From Echinometra lucunter (lineage: Eukaryota > Echinodermata > Echinoidea > Camarodonta > Echinometridae), in the NCBI GenBank assembly GCA_029962745.1, contig CM057151.1:32732964-32796963 (forward strand): 64,000 nucleotides of DNA, written 5' to 3'. Below the pieces are notes generated by a model. It saw nothing but the letters and a program-made list of their open reading frames with translations, was not told the origin of the DNA and made no database searches. The translations under genes were made by a program, and so were the position numbers. Below are positions 22,409 through 32,247 of this stretch, piece by piece; positions within the stretch are counted from its first letter, which is position 1, and every line of letters starts with the position of its first letter.

Positions 22409-23652
22409 CGCTATGTACATTTTCTATGGGGAAAATTTGTACCCAAGACGTCTTGGGTACGTATTTTTCCCATAGACAATATATCGTCCCTGTTTTCACG
22501 AAGTGACGGATGAGCGCGCAACTTAAAAAAAGTTAGTTTTGAGTAAATCGCTTTCAAAGTTTCAAACCTCAATCTCAACCTCTTTCATGTATGAAGGGTG
22601 AATAAATTTTATACCTTCGTATAGGGCATATTCTGGACAACGTTCATTATCAATCATTTGCATATTCCTTTTATATTTTAGAAGAAAACGAGGTGTAAAC
22701 AATGCCGTCATTTCGTGAAAACAAAAAATTCAAGGTCCAACTGTGATTTTGTTTTCACGAAGTGACGGATCTCAGCCAAACGCGTGTTAAACAAATGGGA
22801 CTTGATGAGTGCGCATTTGACCTAATTGTGCGCGATCACGTATTCAAAGCGAAGACGCGCTTTTATTTTTTTCACGAAGTGACGGAACTCAGCCGCACAC
22901 GTAAAACATACGGGGCGGCTGAAAGCCGTCACTTCGTGAAAACAGAAAATCCTTTTAAGGGGTATTTTCTTGTTGACGTCATTGCCATAGTTACGTAATA
23001 AGACATTATTACGGTCTGAAACTCTGTGAGGTTCAAGATGTTAGTGAAAGATGTCCAAAAATGCAAAAAACTCAAAATTGAAAAATCTGCAATTTTCCTC
23101 ATATCCGTCACTTCGTGAAAACAGGGACGATATATTGCACTTTGTGATTTGGTATGTATTTTTCCCATAGACAATGTATATTGCACTTTGTGATTTCGCG
23201 GCAAATCGCGACGGTCTGGGTATATTAAGGAGCTAGTATACAGAGTTTTGAGATCTTATTTGCTTTGTATTTAATATAGTTTTGGCCCGGAGGGCGAGAA
23301 AAGGGGTTTTCTTTTGGGGGCATAAATGCAGCGAAGAGGGGATTTGTAATGCTTGAGGGGGGAGGGGGATATTGCAGGCCTACGTGAAGAAGAGAAAGAG
23401 ACAGTATGGGTCCAGACGGTTTTCAGAATTTGAAACGGAATAAACCAATATTTGAGGGAGTATACTGTGAAGTAAGAAAGAGATAGTGTGTCATGTATGA
23501 GGTTCGACCACAAACAGATCGTACTCAACATTGTGCATGTGCGGTCGTTCGTTAAGCATCATCACAATAGTTGTGCGCTTCATTTTCTTAGATTTTTTTT
23601 CAGTAAGCTAAGCGGTACTTAATGGTGGCTGGGTATATTAACTAAGATGGCC
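22409..23652. repeat. Distal right arm of the giant foldback
   Basis: The 417-bp unit resumes at 'cgctatgtacattttctatgg', is interrupted at 22477-23137, then continues through 'gcggcaaatcgcgacggtctggg', 'gagctagtatacagag' and the 'cccggagggcg' block to the outer domain. The outer domain mirrors 12851-13050, including 'tgaggttcgaccacaaac' and 'gcacatg...cggtcgtt'. Confidence 0.82.
22477..23137. mobile_element. 661-bp element with 35-bp perfect TIRs
   Basis: Positions 22477-22511 and 23103-23137 are perfect inverted repeats of 35 bp that include TCACGAAGTGACGG. The same TCACGAAGTGACGG core, or its inverse, recurs internally near 22690, 22755, 22870 and 22925. The element interrupts a 417-bp unit, and a short duplication of host sequence (the phrase before 'ttgcactttgtgattt') follows it. 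The TSD is not clear because the outer TIR bases overlap the host TATAT. The superfamily is unassigned. Confidence 0.78.
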
Positions 23653-23660
23653 GGTAAATT

Positions 23661-24299
23661 GATATGGCGTATATGTTGAAATTTTCAACATATACCTCTA
23701 GGCTCTATACCAATTGAACCCACATGCGTGCGCAGATTCTTCCACATTTGTAAATACTGAATTCAAATTGATTTGAAATATTCACATGAAAGGAAAATTG
23801 AAAAATTTCTTTGGCATTAGAGTTGTCTCAGGAACAGTACAGATAGTGATGAAAAGTTAGTAGAAAACAGCATTCCTTAGCTGACTTAATGATGTCGACA
23901 AGACTGAGGGAGAAGTAACTTATGTTGCACCAGCAAAAATTCACCTCTCCACTTTGATTAGTTGTGCAATAAAAAGTTCACAATATTATGTGCTCATATT
24001 TTTGATTTTCAAAATTCATATTGTCATCTTTCATTTTTAGTCTACTTAGCTATTTTGAGAAAAGTTGAATTTTCCGAAATTTTAACTTCCCAATTGTACA
24101 TTTTTAGTGGTTTTGGCCCCAATGCGTGATCCCTGAGGCTGAGTAGCTCACTCTGCGGCCTCGCACTGACATGACCGAGTCGCAGCTACTAACAAAGTAC
24201 ACTAGTAACACTACAGTCAGGCCAAAGGCAAAGGCAAAGCGACAAATTCGTAAAAACTGACTGTAGATCATTGCAATAAATATGATTATATGTACTTAC
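23661..24299 (-). other. Intron 1 sequence next to exon 1
   Basis: About 640 bp of AT-rich sequence separates the foldback element from the exon 1 donor. A short palindrome 'atgttgaaattttcaacat' lies at about 23671-23691. No other feature is recognised. Confidence 0.5.
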
Positions 24300-24323
24300 C
24301 CCTGAACTGTTGCTATTATCCAT
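24300..24323 (-). CDS. hnRNP A/B-like protein, exon 1 (start codon)
   Basis: On the minus strand ATG at 24323 opens MDNSNSSG and is followed directly by a consensus donor GGG|GTAAGTA. It joins exon 2 in phase 0 to give MDNSNSSG-GESEQMRK. Short Ser/Asn leaders before RRM1 are common in hnRNP A/B proteins. The exon is only 24 coding bases, so its identification rests on ATG, donor, phase agreement and the promoter-like context, not on homology. The exon is flanked on both sides by transposon nests. An alternative upstream or downstream first exon is possible. Confidence 0.75.
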
Positions 24324-24505
24324 GATGAAAATGTGCTTACGATGACTAATAGTACATAAACGAGACTAACAAATTATGCTGAGCGCAAGCATGCGGCCAT
24401 ATACCGTAGACAAAGCAAGGTAAAGATGGCGCGGTGATATTTTGCACGTGGTCGCAGAATTGTGCGCTGATTGGTTAACTCGTACTCGTGGGTTTATAGC
24501 ACTAG
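24324..24505 (-). promoter_or_regulatory. Putative promoter/5' UTR of the hnRNP-like gene
   Basis: Reading toward the start codon, the minus strand holds CCAAT (24470-24474), CACGTG (24445-24450) and GCCATCTT (24423-24430). The last is the YY1-type motif often found near the start sites of RNA-processing and ribosomal genes. No TATA box is apparent at a fitting distance. The transcription start cannot be fixed from sequence. The segment is only about 180 bp before the next transposon nest begins at 24509. Confidence 0.45.
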
Positions 24506-24550
24506 CCTGGGGTGGTATTCGGAGACTGTTTTAACAGAGGCGTCGATCCT

Positions 24551-24582
<32 letters not shown>
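24551..24582. repeat. Poly(G) run
   Basis: About 32 consecutive G follow the hAT left terminus; the right terminus has a matching C-run near 27823-27835. Runs of this length are prone to sequencing and assembly error. Confidence 0.9.
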
Positions 24583-25322
24583 GCAGGGGGGCAGTTGCCC
24601 CCCAAAGAAAATTTCGGGGGGGCAAAGATATCATTTTGCCCCCCCCCCCCCAATAATTTCCGAACCAGAAAAAAAAAAGAAAAAAGGAAACAAAGAAAAA
24701 AGAAAGAGAAAAGAAAGGAAAAGGAAGGAGAGAAGTGAAATGAAAGTGGAAAACAAGAAAAAAAAATTGGCACACTGGGAAGCGCTCGCTCGCTTCGCTC
24801 GCTCACATTTAAGTTTCTTTACTAATTAATGCCGATGATAAATACTATTCTTATGAAAGGAAATCGATTTTTATCTCATGTTTCTATCTAATGTTATACT
24901 ATTCTTCTACTCATAGGAAGTAATATAACCAAACAAGATATCACTCCAAGAAATCGAGCGGCCACTTAACCTAAAAATAGTTACACTTTCAGGAAATAAC
25001 GGCCTAGATTTAAAAAAACAACATATTTTTCGTTAGCTCACTCACTACTCTCGCTGGTAAAGCTAGATGCAAGATGATTTCGGGCAGCAAGTAGCAGCGA
25101 GATTCCAAAATATCATTATATTTGGGCAGCAAGGTAGTTGATAAATTTGGGGGGACGAATCCATATAACTGACTTTACTCGCTATGGTAGAAAGAGATTG
25201 GATTCGGACTGCAAGCGAGGTAGGTAAAACAGTGTCATATTCGGCATTACAGGTGATCGGATGTATTATTTAGATATCACACAGGCATGACAGGTTTATA
25301 GTGTATTCTGATGATAATAATA

Positions 25323-27023
25323 TAGGTTTTCCCGGTCAATTTCATACTTTTTTCATTCCAATTCATGTACGTGCATTCAATTTCACACAACGCACGCCCC
25401 GCGAAGACATTCGGGCTTTCAAATTCCGAATCCGATCGATCAATTTCATTTATGGGCGCTCTTATTCTCTTTCCGTAAACCAAAATCACGCATGAGCGTT
25501 CAATTTCCAAATGCGAGCATTGTATTTCCTACTTGCGCATTCAAATTCAACTCGTAGTCACGATGACGCTGTTTGGGGCATTCAATTTCATTTTCAGGCG
25601 ATCAATTTCCTACTTCGTGCACTCTATTTAGTGGAGAAGATAAAAAGGGGGTTATGAGGGGGAGAGCGGGACGAGCGTTGGTTGTTTCTGATAAACGAGC
25701 ACACTCCGAAAAAGGATTAGTCAAAATAACTATTATGTTGGTACATATTGTCCGACCAAAATTTTGGTAATGATTGACCAATATGATGATGATCATAATC
25801 ACCCAATTATTTGTTGAAAATTAATGTACCCAAATTTTGGTTGATTTTAACTAATTTTTTGGTCAGACACAAATTCACCAACACATTGGTTATCTTGACC
25901 AATCCCTTTTTAGAATGTACACAATATACCCGCACATCCCTCACCCCTAACACACACACACACACACACAAGAAAAAAATCCAATTTTCGTAGGCTTCTA
26001 GTATGCTTATTCTTTTTTTTAAAGGGTTCTATATTGTTCTGAATTTGTATCCACTTACAGTGATATCCATAATTATTATGGATAATATGAATATACAAAG
26101 ATAGGAAGAAAACTCTGATGAGAGTTATAGTGTTGAGTTTCAAATTTTCAACTTGTATTTAGATCATCTTCAGGAACTGAGGTAAAACAGAACAAGAACT
26201 GTTTTTGTATACACTGATATAAGAAGGCATCAAAATGTTCAGTTTTACCTAAAATTTCTGAAGATGATCTAATCAAAGGTCGAAAATTTGAAACTCAACA
26301 TTATCATAACTTTGACTCTCATTGAAGTTTTCTTCCTATCTTTGTATATTTACAATGATATCATGTCCTTATATGCTCATGTATACTTCAATACTTTAAG
26401 AGCATAACGAAATAATTTCTAACTTACACTCCTTGATGACGCCACCCATAAAAAGACAAAATCACAACACTAACCACACAATGCGTCAATTAAAAAACCA
26501 ACTGACAAACACCATCATCTCAAAATCTCTCATGTGGAAGCCCAAATAAACAGCAATATGAAATGTTTATAATTTCCATGTTACCAGTTTCAATTGAAGC
26601 ATTATGGCATAAACCCAAAATAGTGGACTTAAGCATGATAACATGGCAAATGTCTTGCCAAAGAAGCCCAATTTATTCCAAACTAAGTGAAAAACACCCA
26701 CATAGACCCCAAGCTAACTAAATGCAATGAATCTTTTAAATTGAATGCACTTATTTGGAACTTGGTTGCCTTTTCACGAATATGAATGACCAAGGAGATT
26801 CGGTCGCCGGCTTGAAATGAATTTGATTGCCCATTTATCAAAAAGCATGCTCCTACTTTGAATTTGAATGACCCAAATGAACAACTGATTGCTCGGATAG
26901 TGAATCTGAATGACCCAATTTGAATTTGAAAGCTGCTTCAGAGCTGCGAGCGTGAAATGCGGGAAATTGAATGCTCGGAATATGAACTTGAATGACAAAA
27001 TCATGAAATTGACCGGGAAAACC

Positions 27024-27025
<2 letters not shown>
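25323..27025. mobile_element. Foldback element nested in the hAT element
   Basis: The ends TAGGTTTTCCCGGTCAATTT are inverted at 25323 and 27025, and similarity extends about 60 bp ('tcattcaa.ttcat', 'gcattcaatttc'). Subterminal regions on both sides repeat a 'gcattcaatttc' word every 25-35 bp. The right flank is a long (TAA)n run and the left flank a short one, so the target was probably a TAA-rich site and the TSD cannot be read. It contains a smaller foldback at 26089-26352. Confidence 0.75.
26089..26352. mobile_element. Small foldback MITE
   Basis: 'atatacaaagataggaagaa' at the left pairs with 'ttcttcctatctttgtatat' at the right. The arms continue with 'gagttatagtgttgagtttc', 'aaattttc' and 'agatcatcttca'. 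The loop is about 40-60 bp. It lies inside the 25323-27025 element, the fourth level of nesting. Confidence 0.7.
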
Positions 27026-27027
<2 letters not shown>

Positions 27028-27091
<64 letters not shown>

Positions 27092-27100
27092 TAATAATAA
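27028..27100. repeat. (TAA)n microsatellite
   Basis: About 24 units of ATA/TAA with one C interruption directly abut the right end of the nested foldback. Confidence 0.92.
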
Positions 27101-27189
27101 TCCGTTCTTGTATAGTGCATACACATTATCATCACATTAATATATATTATGATGGCGAAATAACACTTCTATCATATGGAAAAGGGTAT

Positions 27190-27580
27190 ATTTTTCCTCG
27201 CTCGCTGCGCTCGCTCGTTTGATATTAATGGTTTTGAAAAACAAATGAATTCAGTAAGTGAGATGAGACCGAATAGATAATGTAGATGTTTCATGGGCTC
27301 ACAGTGTAATTTGCCGAAGGGGTTACTACTTCTACCATCAAAAACACTGTGTGCTTCCTCGCTCGCTTCGCTCGCTCGTAAGATTAAAAAACAGAGTGGT
27401 TGGGGGGGGGGCAGCAACAATGGACCAGCGATGTGACAAAATAGAGTTCATATTTGACAGCGCGGTAACCATATATATATTAGGTATCATATATGCTTAC
27501 AGTGTATTTTGATTACTAAACACTTCTGTCATAACAAGAAATTTGTTATTTTTTGCTCGCTCGCTTCGCTCGCTCGCAAA
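27190..27580. repeat. Three ~160-200 bp units with a CTCGCTCGCTTCGCTCGCTC palindrome
   Basis: The near-palindromic phrase occurs at about 27197, 27357 and 27556, and once more at the left part of the element (about 24786). Each is followed by 'gtaagattaaaaa' or a variant and preceded by a T-rich stretch. It is a recurrent internal module of this hAT element. Confidence 0.75.
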
Positions 27581-27676
27581 GTTAAAAAAGCTGGATGGTT
27601 CACAATCTAGCAAGATGCGTATTTCCTCAAAATGAAAATGCTTCACGTTGATATATCAACGTGAATCATTTTAGGC

Positions 27677-27677
<1 letters not shown>

Positions 27678-27723
<46 letters not shown>

Positions 27724-27732
27724 TGTGTGTGC

Positions 27733-27778
<46 letters not shown>

Positions 27779-27788
27779 GTATATATCA
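27678..27788. repeat. (TG)n(TA)n(CA)n microsatellite
   Basis: (TATA)n then (GTGT)n to 27731, (TATA)n to 27768, then CACACAC and TATATA. It gives the shadow frames rich in C/V and Y/I. Confidence 0.93.
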
Positions 27789-28501
27789 GTGGCCGTGGGT
27801 TCATCTCCGCTTGGTCGTCTTGCCCCCCCCCCCCCCAATCCGAAAAATGGACCGACGCCTCTGTGTTTTAACTCTGTTTTAAGTCTGTTTTTAGCAAATC
27901 GGTATTCTGAACACCGTTTTATCTCTGTTTTAACTTTTGTTTTAATTTTTGTTTTATCTTTCTAAGCTAACGGCGCATTTTAATTTGCATGCTTGGCGCA
28001 AATCGTGCGCAAGCGCGTAATAATGCCATATGCAATAACACGGTATTATGCAAAGACCGTTTTATCTTTTTCCACTGGACAATTCATGCCCATGAGATAA
28101 AACAGGGTGGGAGGTGTTTTAACTTTGTATGTGGTATGTCATGGCGGCAATTTTTCTCGCTCATTGTGTTTTTGGTTGCAATGAGGGGGATAACGTGATC
28201 CAGTAAACCTTTCTGATATTCCAAAACAACATTTCGAGAGAATTTTTGGCTCACGTGGAGAAATTTGGCAATTGTCTGTGATAATATCAGAGATGATTTG
28301 CACAACTAATTCTGTCACATCATCGCATCAGCTAATTCGAGCAAGAAACTAAGCGCAAATTAATGCGCTCATTTACAACGCGAATATAAGTTCACGCATT
28401 TCACGCACCCCTTCCCCAGGCCCAGGGGGCAATCTTATTGGCTGAATCATCTTAGAACCATCTTTTACGACGTCATCGTCTCCACAAACCAGGGGAGCGT
28501 T

Positions 28502-28765
28502 TAGTCTAGATTCTGGACTCTTTTTATGAAGTTTTTATATTCCCCGAAACAGCTGCTAAACTCACTGTACGCGTCAAGTCGAGTGATGGCGCGATCCCGA
28601 GAACTCTGGAGAACCTGTCCGTCCGGAGAGTCTTTTTTCTCCGGACGGACAGGTTCTCCAGAGTTCTCGGGATCGCGCCATCACTCGACTTGACGCGTAC
28701 AGTGAGTTTAGCAGCTGTTTCGGGGAATATAAAAACTTCATAAAAAGAGTCCAGAATCTAGACTA
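28502..28765. mobile_element. 264-bp hairpin element, identical 127-bp arms, 9-bp TSD
   Basis: Positions 28502-28628 and 28639-28765 are exact inverted copies with a 10-bp loop. GGGAGCGTT flanks both sides (28493-28501 and 28766-28774), a 9-bp TSD as in Mutator-like elements. The site of insertion is the left end of the GGGGAGCGTTTCATGAAAGG MITE family, whose remnant continues to about 28805. No coding frame exists. The identity of the arms implies either very recent formation or gene conversion between arms. Confidence 0.88.
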
Positions 28766-30008
28766 GGGAGCGTTTCGTGAAAGGACTTGTCGGATGTTTT
28801 ATCCAAGCCCCCTAAGCTCCGCCATTAGCTTTCATCCATTAGAAGCCGAAATAAGCCCCAATCAATAATTCATGAGCTGTCATGAATTATGCATTTTGTG
28901 AGATGCTCCCCTTCACACGGCGTACCCACATGACAAATTGCACACGATGTGAGACAATGCAGACATCAGCGCGAGAGGAAAGGTCAAATCGCGTAATATA
29001 TGTATTTATTGAAATTTTATTCACAGTCATGTTGCGCGCTGGCCGCGCAAGGGATGTAGCAAATCAACTTCAGCCATTTCTGATGCGCCATTCAACGCAT
29101 TTAAACTCGTTATCGATCACACACAAAAAAAAATAAAAGAATGGGGGCGGAGCCTATTACTAGTGTTTGGAAACCATGGGTGGTATTCTGAACACCGTTT
29201 TAACTGTGTTTTAAGTTCTGTTATAACTTCTGTTTTAAGGCATTGATTTACAACACCGCTAAAGTCTTTAAACGGTATTCTGAGAACTGTTTTAAACGGT
29301 GTTGTAAGTCATCAAAGCCACACCCACCGCAAAGATATTATCCAATGGGGAAAGTCGTTAGAGATGAGTCTATAAGCTGACTCAGCCAATAAGATCGCTC
29401 CCTGGGGAAGGGGTGCGTGAAATGCGTGAACCTATATGTTCGCGTTGTAATGGCCGCATTAATTTGCGCTTAGTTTCTTGCTTTAATTCAGATGTGATGA
29501 TGTGACAGAATTATTTGTGCAAATCATCTTTGATATCATCGCAGACAATTGCCAAATTTCTCCACCCGAGGCAAAATTTTTTTCGAAAAGTTGTTTCGGG
29601 AATAAAAGTAAGGTTTATTGGATCTCGTTATCCCCCTCATTCCAACCAAAAACATTTATGAGCGAGAAAAATTGCCGCCATGACATACCGTATGCAAAGT
29701 TAAAACACCTCCCACCCTGTTTTATCTCATGAGCATGAAATGTCAAGCGGAAAGAGTTAAAACAGGAGATAAAACGGTCTTCAGAATACCGTGTCATTAC
29801 ATATGGTATTTTTACGCGCTTGCGCACGACTTGCGCCAGGCATGCAAGGTAAGATGCGCGGTTAGAAAGATAAAACAAAACTTAAAACAAAAGTTAAAAC
29901 AGAGATAAAACGGTGTTCAGAATACCGATTTGCTAAAACAGACTTAAAACAGAGTTAAAACAGTCTCAGAATACCTCCCCATCCTTCTCGCTTGTTTACC
30001 TAACACCT

Positions 30009-30326
30009 GGGGAGCGTTTCATGAAAGGACTTGTCGGATGTTTTATCCGACAAAGTCTGTTTTATCCGACAGTTGCCATAGTAATGATGCTTCTCAGCCA
30101 ATCAAAATCAAGGAAAGATGTCAGATCTGACAGCTTGTCAGACGACAAATGTTGAAATATTGGGGGGGGGGGGGCGTTTCATCAACATTTGTTGTCTGAC
30201 AAGTTGTCAGATCTGACATCTTTCCTTGATTTTGATTGGCTGAGAAGCATCATTATACTATGGCAACTGTCGGATAAAACAGACTTTGTCGCCACATCCG
30301 ACAAGTCCTTTCATGAAACGCTCCCC
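30009..30326. mobile_element. Palindromic MITE (two head-to-head copies)
   Basis: GGGGAGCGTTTCATGAAAGG opens the left side and is inverted at the right side. Both arms share 'acttgtcggatgttttatcc', 'cagccaatcaaaatcaagga' and 'gatgtcagatctgaca'. Each arm is equivalent to the single MITE at 58725-58888, so this is a fused inverted pair around a G-run (30164-30175). Confidence 0.83.
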
Positions 30327-31863
30327 AGACTCAGACTGGGTACCCAGCAGCTGTATTGTATCTTCGAGTCGATGAATTTTTCGATCGGAGGCCTCTACAA
30401 TAGTTGGTTGGATCCTTCTTTTAAAAAACATTTTCAACATGAAGGTCCGAACCCTCAAATGAATAATCTATTACTATTTCTTTCCAACTGTACTTCAGTC
30501 TTTGTGTACACATATTTAATTTTGAAATTGCACTTTCATTCATTATCAAATGCAAGCATCCGTTTATTTCTTTGATCACTCTTGTTTGCACTCCTTTTAC
30601 CGGCTAATGAAATCACTTTGATTGTAGACTTTTTCACAGATTTTACTATTAAAAATACTTCTTTTCAAGATATCCACTCTTTTTCACTCGGCACACTTGT
30701 TCACTTTCTTTCTCTTGTAGCTTTGCAAGAGCAATAGTACATTTTGAGACATCACTATCTTTTCACCTTCTCAAGCCTTCACACATTCGGTTTACCTTAA
30801 TGGCCGTACGCAAATAGGGGGAAGTTGTCCCCCCCCCCCCCCCCCAAAAAAAAAAAAAAAAAAATCACCCTCATATTTTTTCTCACTTTCTTTTTTTGGA
30901 AAAATGCCCTAAATTACACCCAGATCATTCTATTTCAATTCTAAAAATGCACAAGCTCTTACTCAGTCACTTTGTTCCTCGCTTGCACGCTTCCTCAGAA
31001 CTAGCTCAACAAATTCTTGCCAGGAAAAAAATCCTGCATATGGCCTTATTTACCTTCAACAGCCCTTCACATTGCACATGGAGGTATTTACCCCTCCCCC
31101 CCCCACAAGTATACTTTCTTAAGGGATATTATTTTTGGTAAACAATATTTCTTCAAATGTCATAAAAACAGGTTAATCTTCTAGTGAGTGATGTTCAATG
31201 CATGTAGGGGGTCAAAAATAAAAATAGGCCATTCAGTCATTTGCGGATAGCAAACTTTTAATTTGAATAATAATTTAATGATTCAACACATTTTAACTTC
31301 AAACATACAAAACTGAAGTTACCTCGATGCAACATTTGCAGGCATCTTGCCAATCCTCATAGAAGTCTATAGGGGCTAATGAACAATAATGAATTCCTAA
31401 ATTCTTTGATTTAGATTCCTATAAAGCAAATAAAAGGAAAAGCCTTTCTTCTCTATTCTAATTTTGAGATGGTAGTTGACATTGTGTCCATTGAATTATG
31501 CATGTATATATGCAAGATTAGTTGACTTTAATTAATCATTGAAGAAAAATAAATCCCCAAATATTTACAAGTAGCTTTCATTTAATTTGATATTCAATGG
31601 GACATTTAGTGATAAATGTGATGTTAAAATCATCTCTATAAAAAATCTTTGCTATTATCTGAAGAAAGCATTTTCAGGGAGTAAATGTCTGCAGTCACCG
31701 TCAAGGCTGAAATCTAGGCGACAGGAAGGATGAGCCAAAGTCATAATCCAGAACCCTGGTTTTAAATCACATTTTCAAATAGAAATTCTAAAATTATGAT
31801 GGTTGTTTATCACAGATTATTATTATTTTTTAATTAGTTAATTAATTCAAATAACATTTCTTC
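30327..31863. other. Unassigned AT-rich DNA
   Basis: No supported gene was found. The only clear elements are a C-run followed by an A-run at about 30830-30864 (likely the end of another G/C-run-bearing DNA element, preceded by 'tacgcaaataggggg') and scattered AT-rich sequence. The 128-codon frame at 30189-30575 starts in the MITE arm and shows no family likeness. Confidence 0.5.
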
Positions 31864-31960
31864 CTTAAAAAGTGGGGGATATTTGTACACGTCATCCCCC
31901 CTCTCAAAAAAGTGGGGGGGGGGGGGGATATATCCCCCAATCCCCCCGGGATTTACGCCA
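31864..31960. repeat. G-rich element end
   Basis: 'aaaaagtgggggatat' occurs at 31867 and again, with a longer G-run, at 31907, followed by 'cccccaatccccccgg'. This resembles the G/C-run termini of the hAT element at 24535 and marks the boundary with the LINE to its right. Confidence 0.5.
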
Positions 31961-32247
31961 ATGCGTCGTCGGTTACCGACGACGATCTCACCGAAGCTTC
32001 ATCGGTTTCATGGAACACATCGAATGCCAATGCCCATCAAAAGCACAAGCAAAAAAGCATAAAGCGAAAACACAAAAATGGAAGGACGCTATGACATGTA
32101 TGAACAGGAAGAACTCTGAAATATTAATGAACGTCCGTGACAAAGATGAAATGGAGACTATAAAGAGTATTGTTAGCTGCACAAAAATGTGATTCATATG
32201 AATGGATAAGACAGTAATGCTATACTAGAGAAGGATTCTACATATAT

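Larger units (their letters stand above)
12851..23652. mobile_element. 10.8-kb modular foldback transposon with 417-bp units, 8-bp TSD
   Basis: The terminal inverted repeats start GGCCATCTTAGTTAAT at both ends and are flanked by identical 8-bp repeats GGTAAATT (12843-12850, 23653-23660). Inward of a roughly 200-bp outer domain, each arm is a tandem array of a ~417-bp unit, in opposite orientation on the two sides of a central hairpin near 14354. The left arm has three unit junctions and the right arm five. The right arm is interrupted by a hAT element (16178-22408) and a smaller TIR element (22477-23137). There is no transposase frame, and the frames within units recur in every copy. The architecture resembles the sea urchin TU/foldback class by recollection. 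Confidence 0.85.
8752..24299 (-). other. Intron 1 of the hnRNP-like gene (15.5 kb)
   Basis: Exon 1 ends GGG|GTAAGT and exon 2 begins after TTACAG; both are phase 0. The intron holds, in order from low coordinates, unassigned sequence (8752-9355), a TTAA MITE, a TIR element, a simple-repeat stretch, a LINE 3' end, a small foldback, a 10.8-kb nested foldback complex and 640 bp of unassigned sequence beside exon 1. No further exon is evident, though a small alternative exon cannot be excluded. Confidence 0.8.
24535..27863. mobile_element. hAT-like element with CAGAGGCGTCG termini
   Basis: CAGAGGCGTCGATCC at the left and CAGAGGCGTCGGTCC inverted at the right are flanked by identical TGTTTTAA (24527-24534 and 27864-27871), an 8-bp TSD. 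A 32-bp G-run follows the left end and a C-run precedes the right end. The interior holds a nested foldback, simple repeats and three copies of a GAGCGAGC palindrome. No transposase frame is visible. Confidence 0.88.
24509..29980. mobile_element. Foldback element with long TIRs, carrying a nested hAT and a hairpin
   Basis: The left end GGGGTGGTATTCGGAGAC is inverted at the right end (GGGGAGGTATTCTGAGAC on the minus strand). Pairing continues through 'tgttttaactctgttttaag', 'gcaaatcggtattctgaaca' and long arms (27864-28470 with 29380-29954), including the conserved 'cgccatgacatacc' block. The hAT insertion at 24535-27863 splits the left TIR 26 bp from its end. The central region holds the hairpin at 28502-28765. 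The TSD is not resolved. No transposase is seen. Confidence 0.75.

Noticed and set aside
30189..30575. 128-residue plus-strand frame
   Set aside because: It begins inside the palindromic MITE and continues into unrelated DNA without a recognisable domain.
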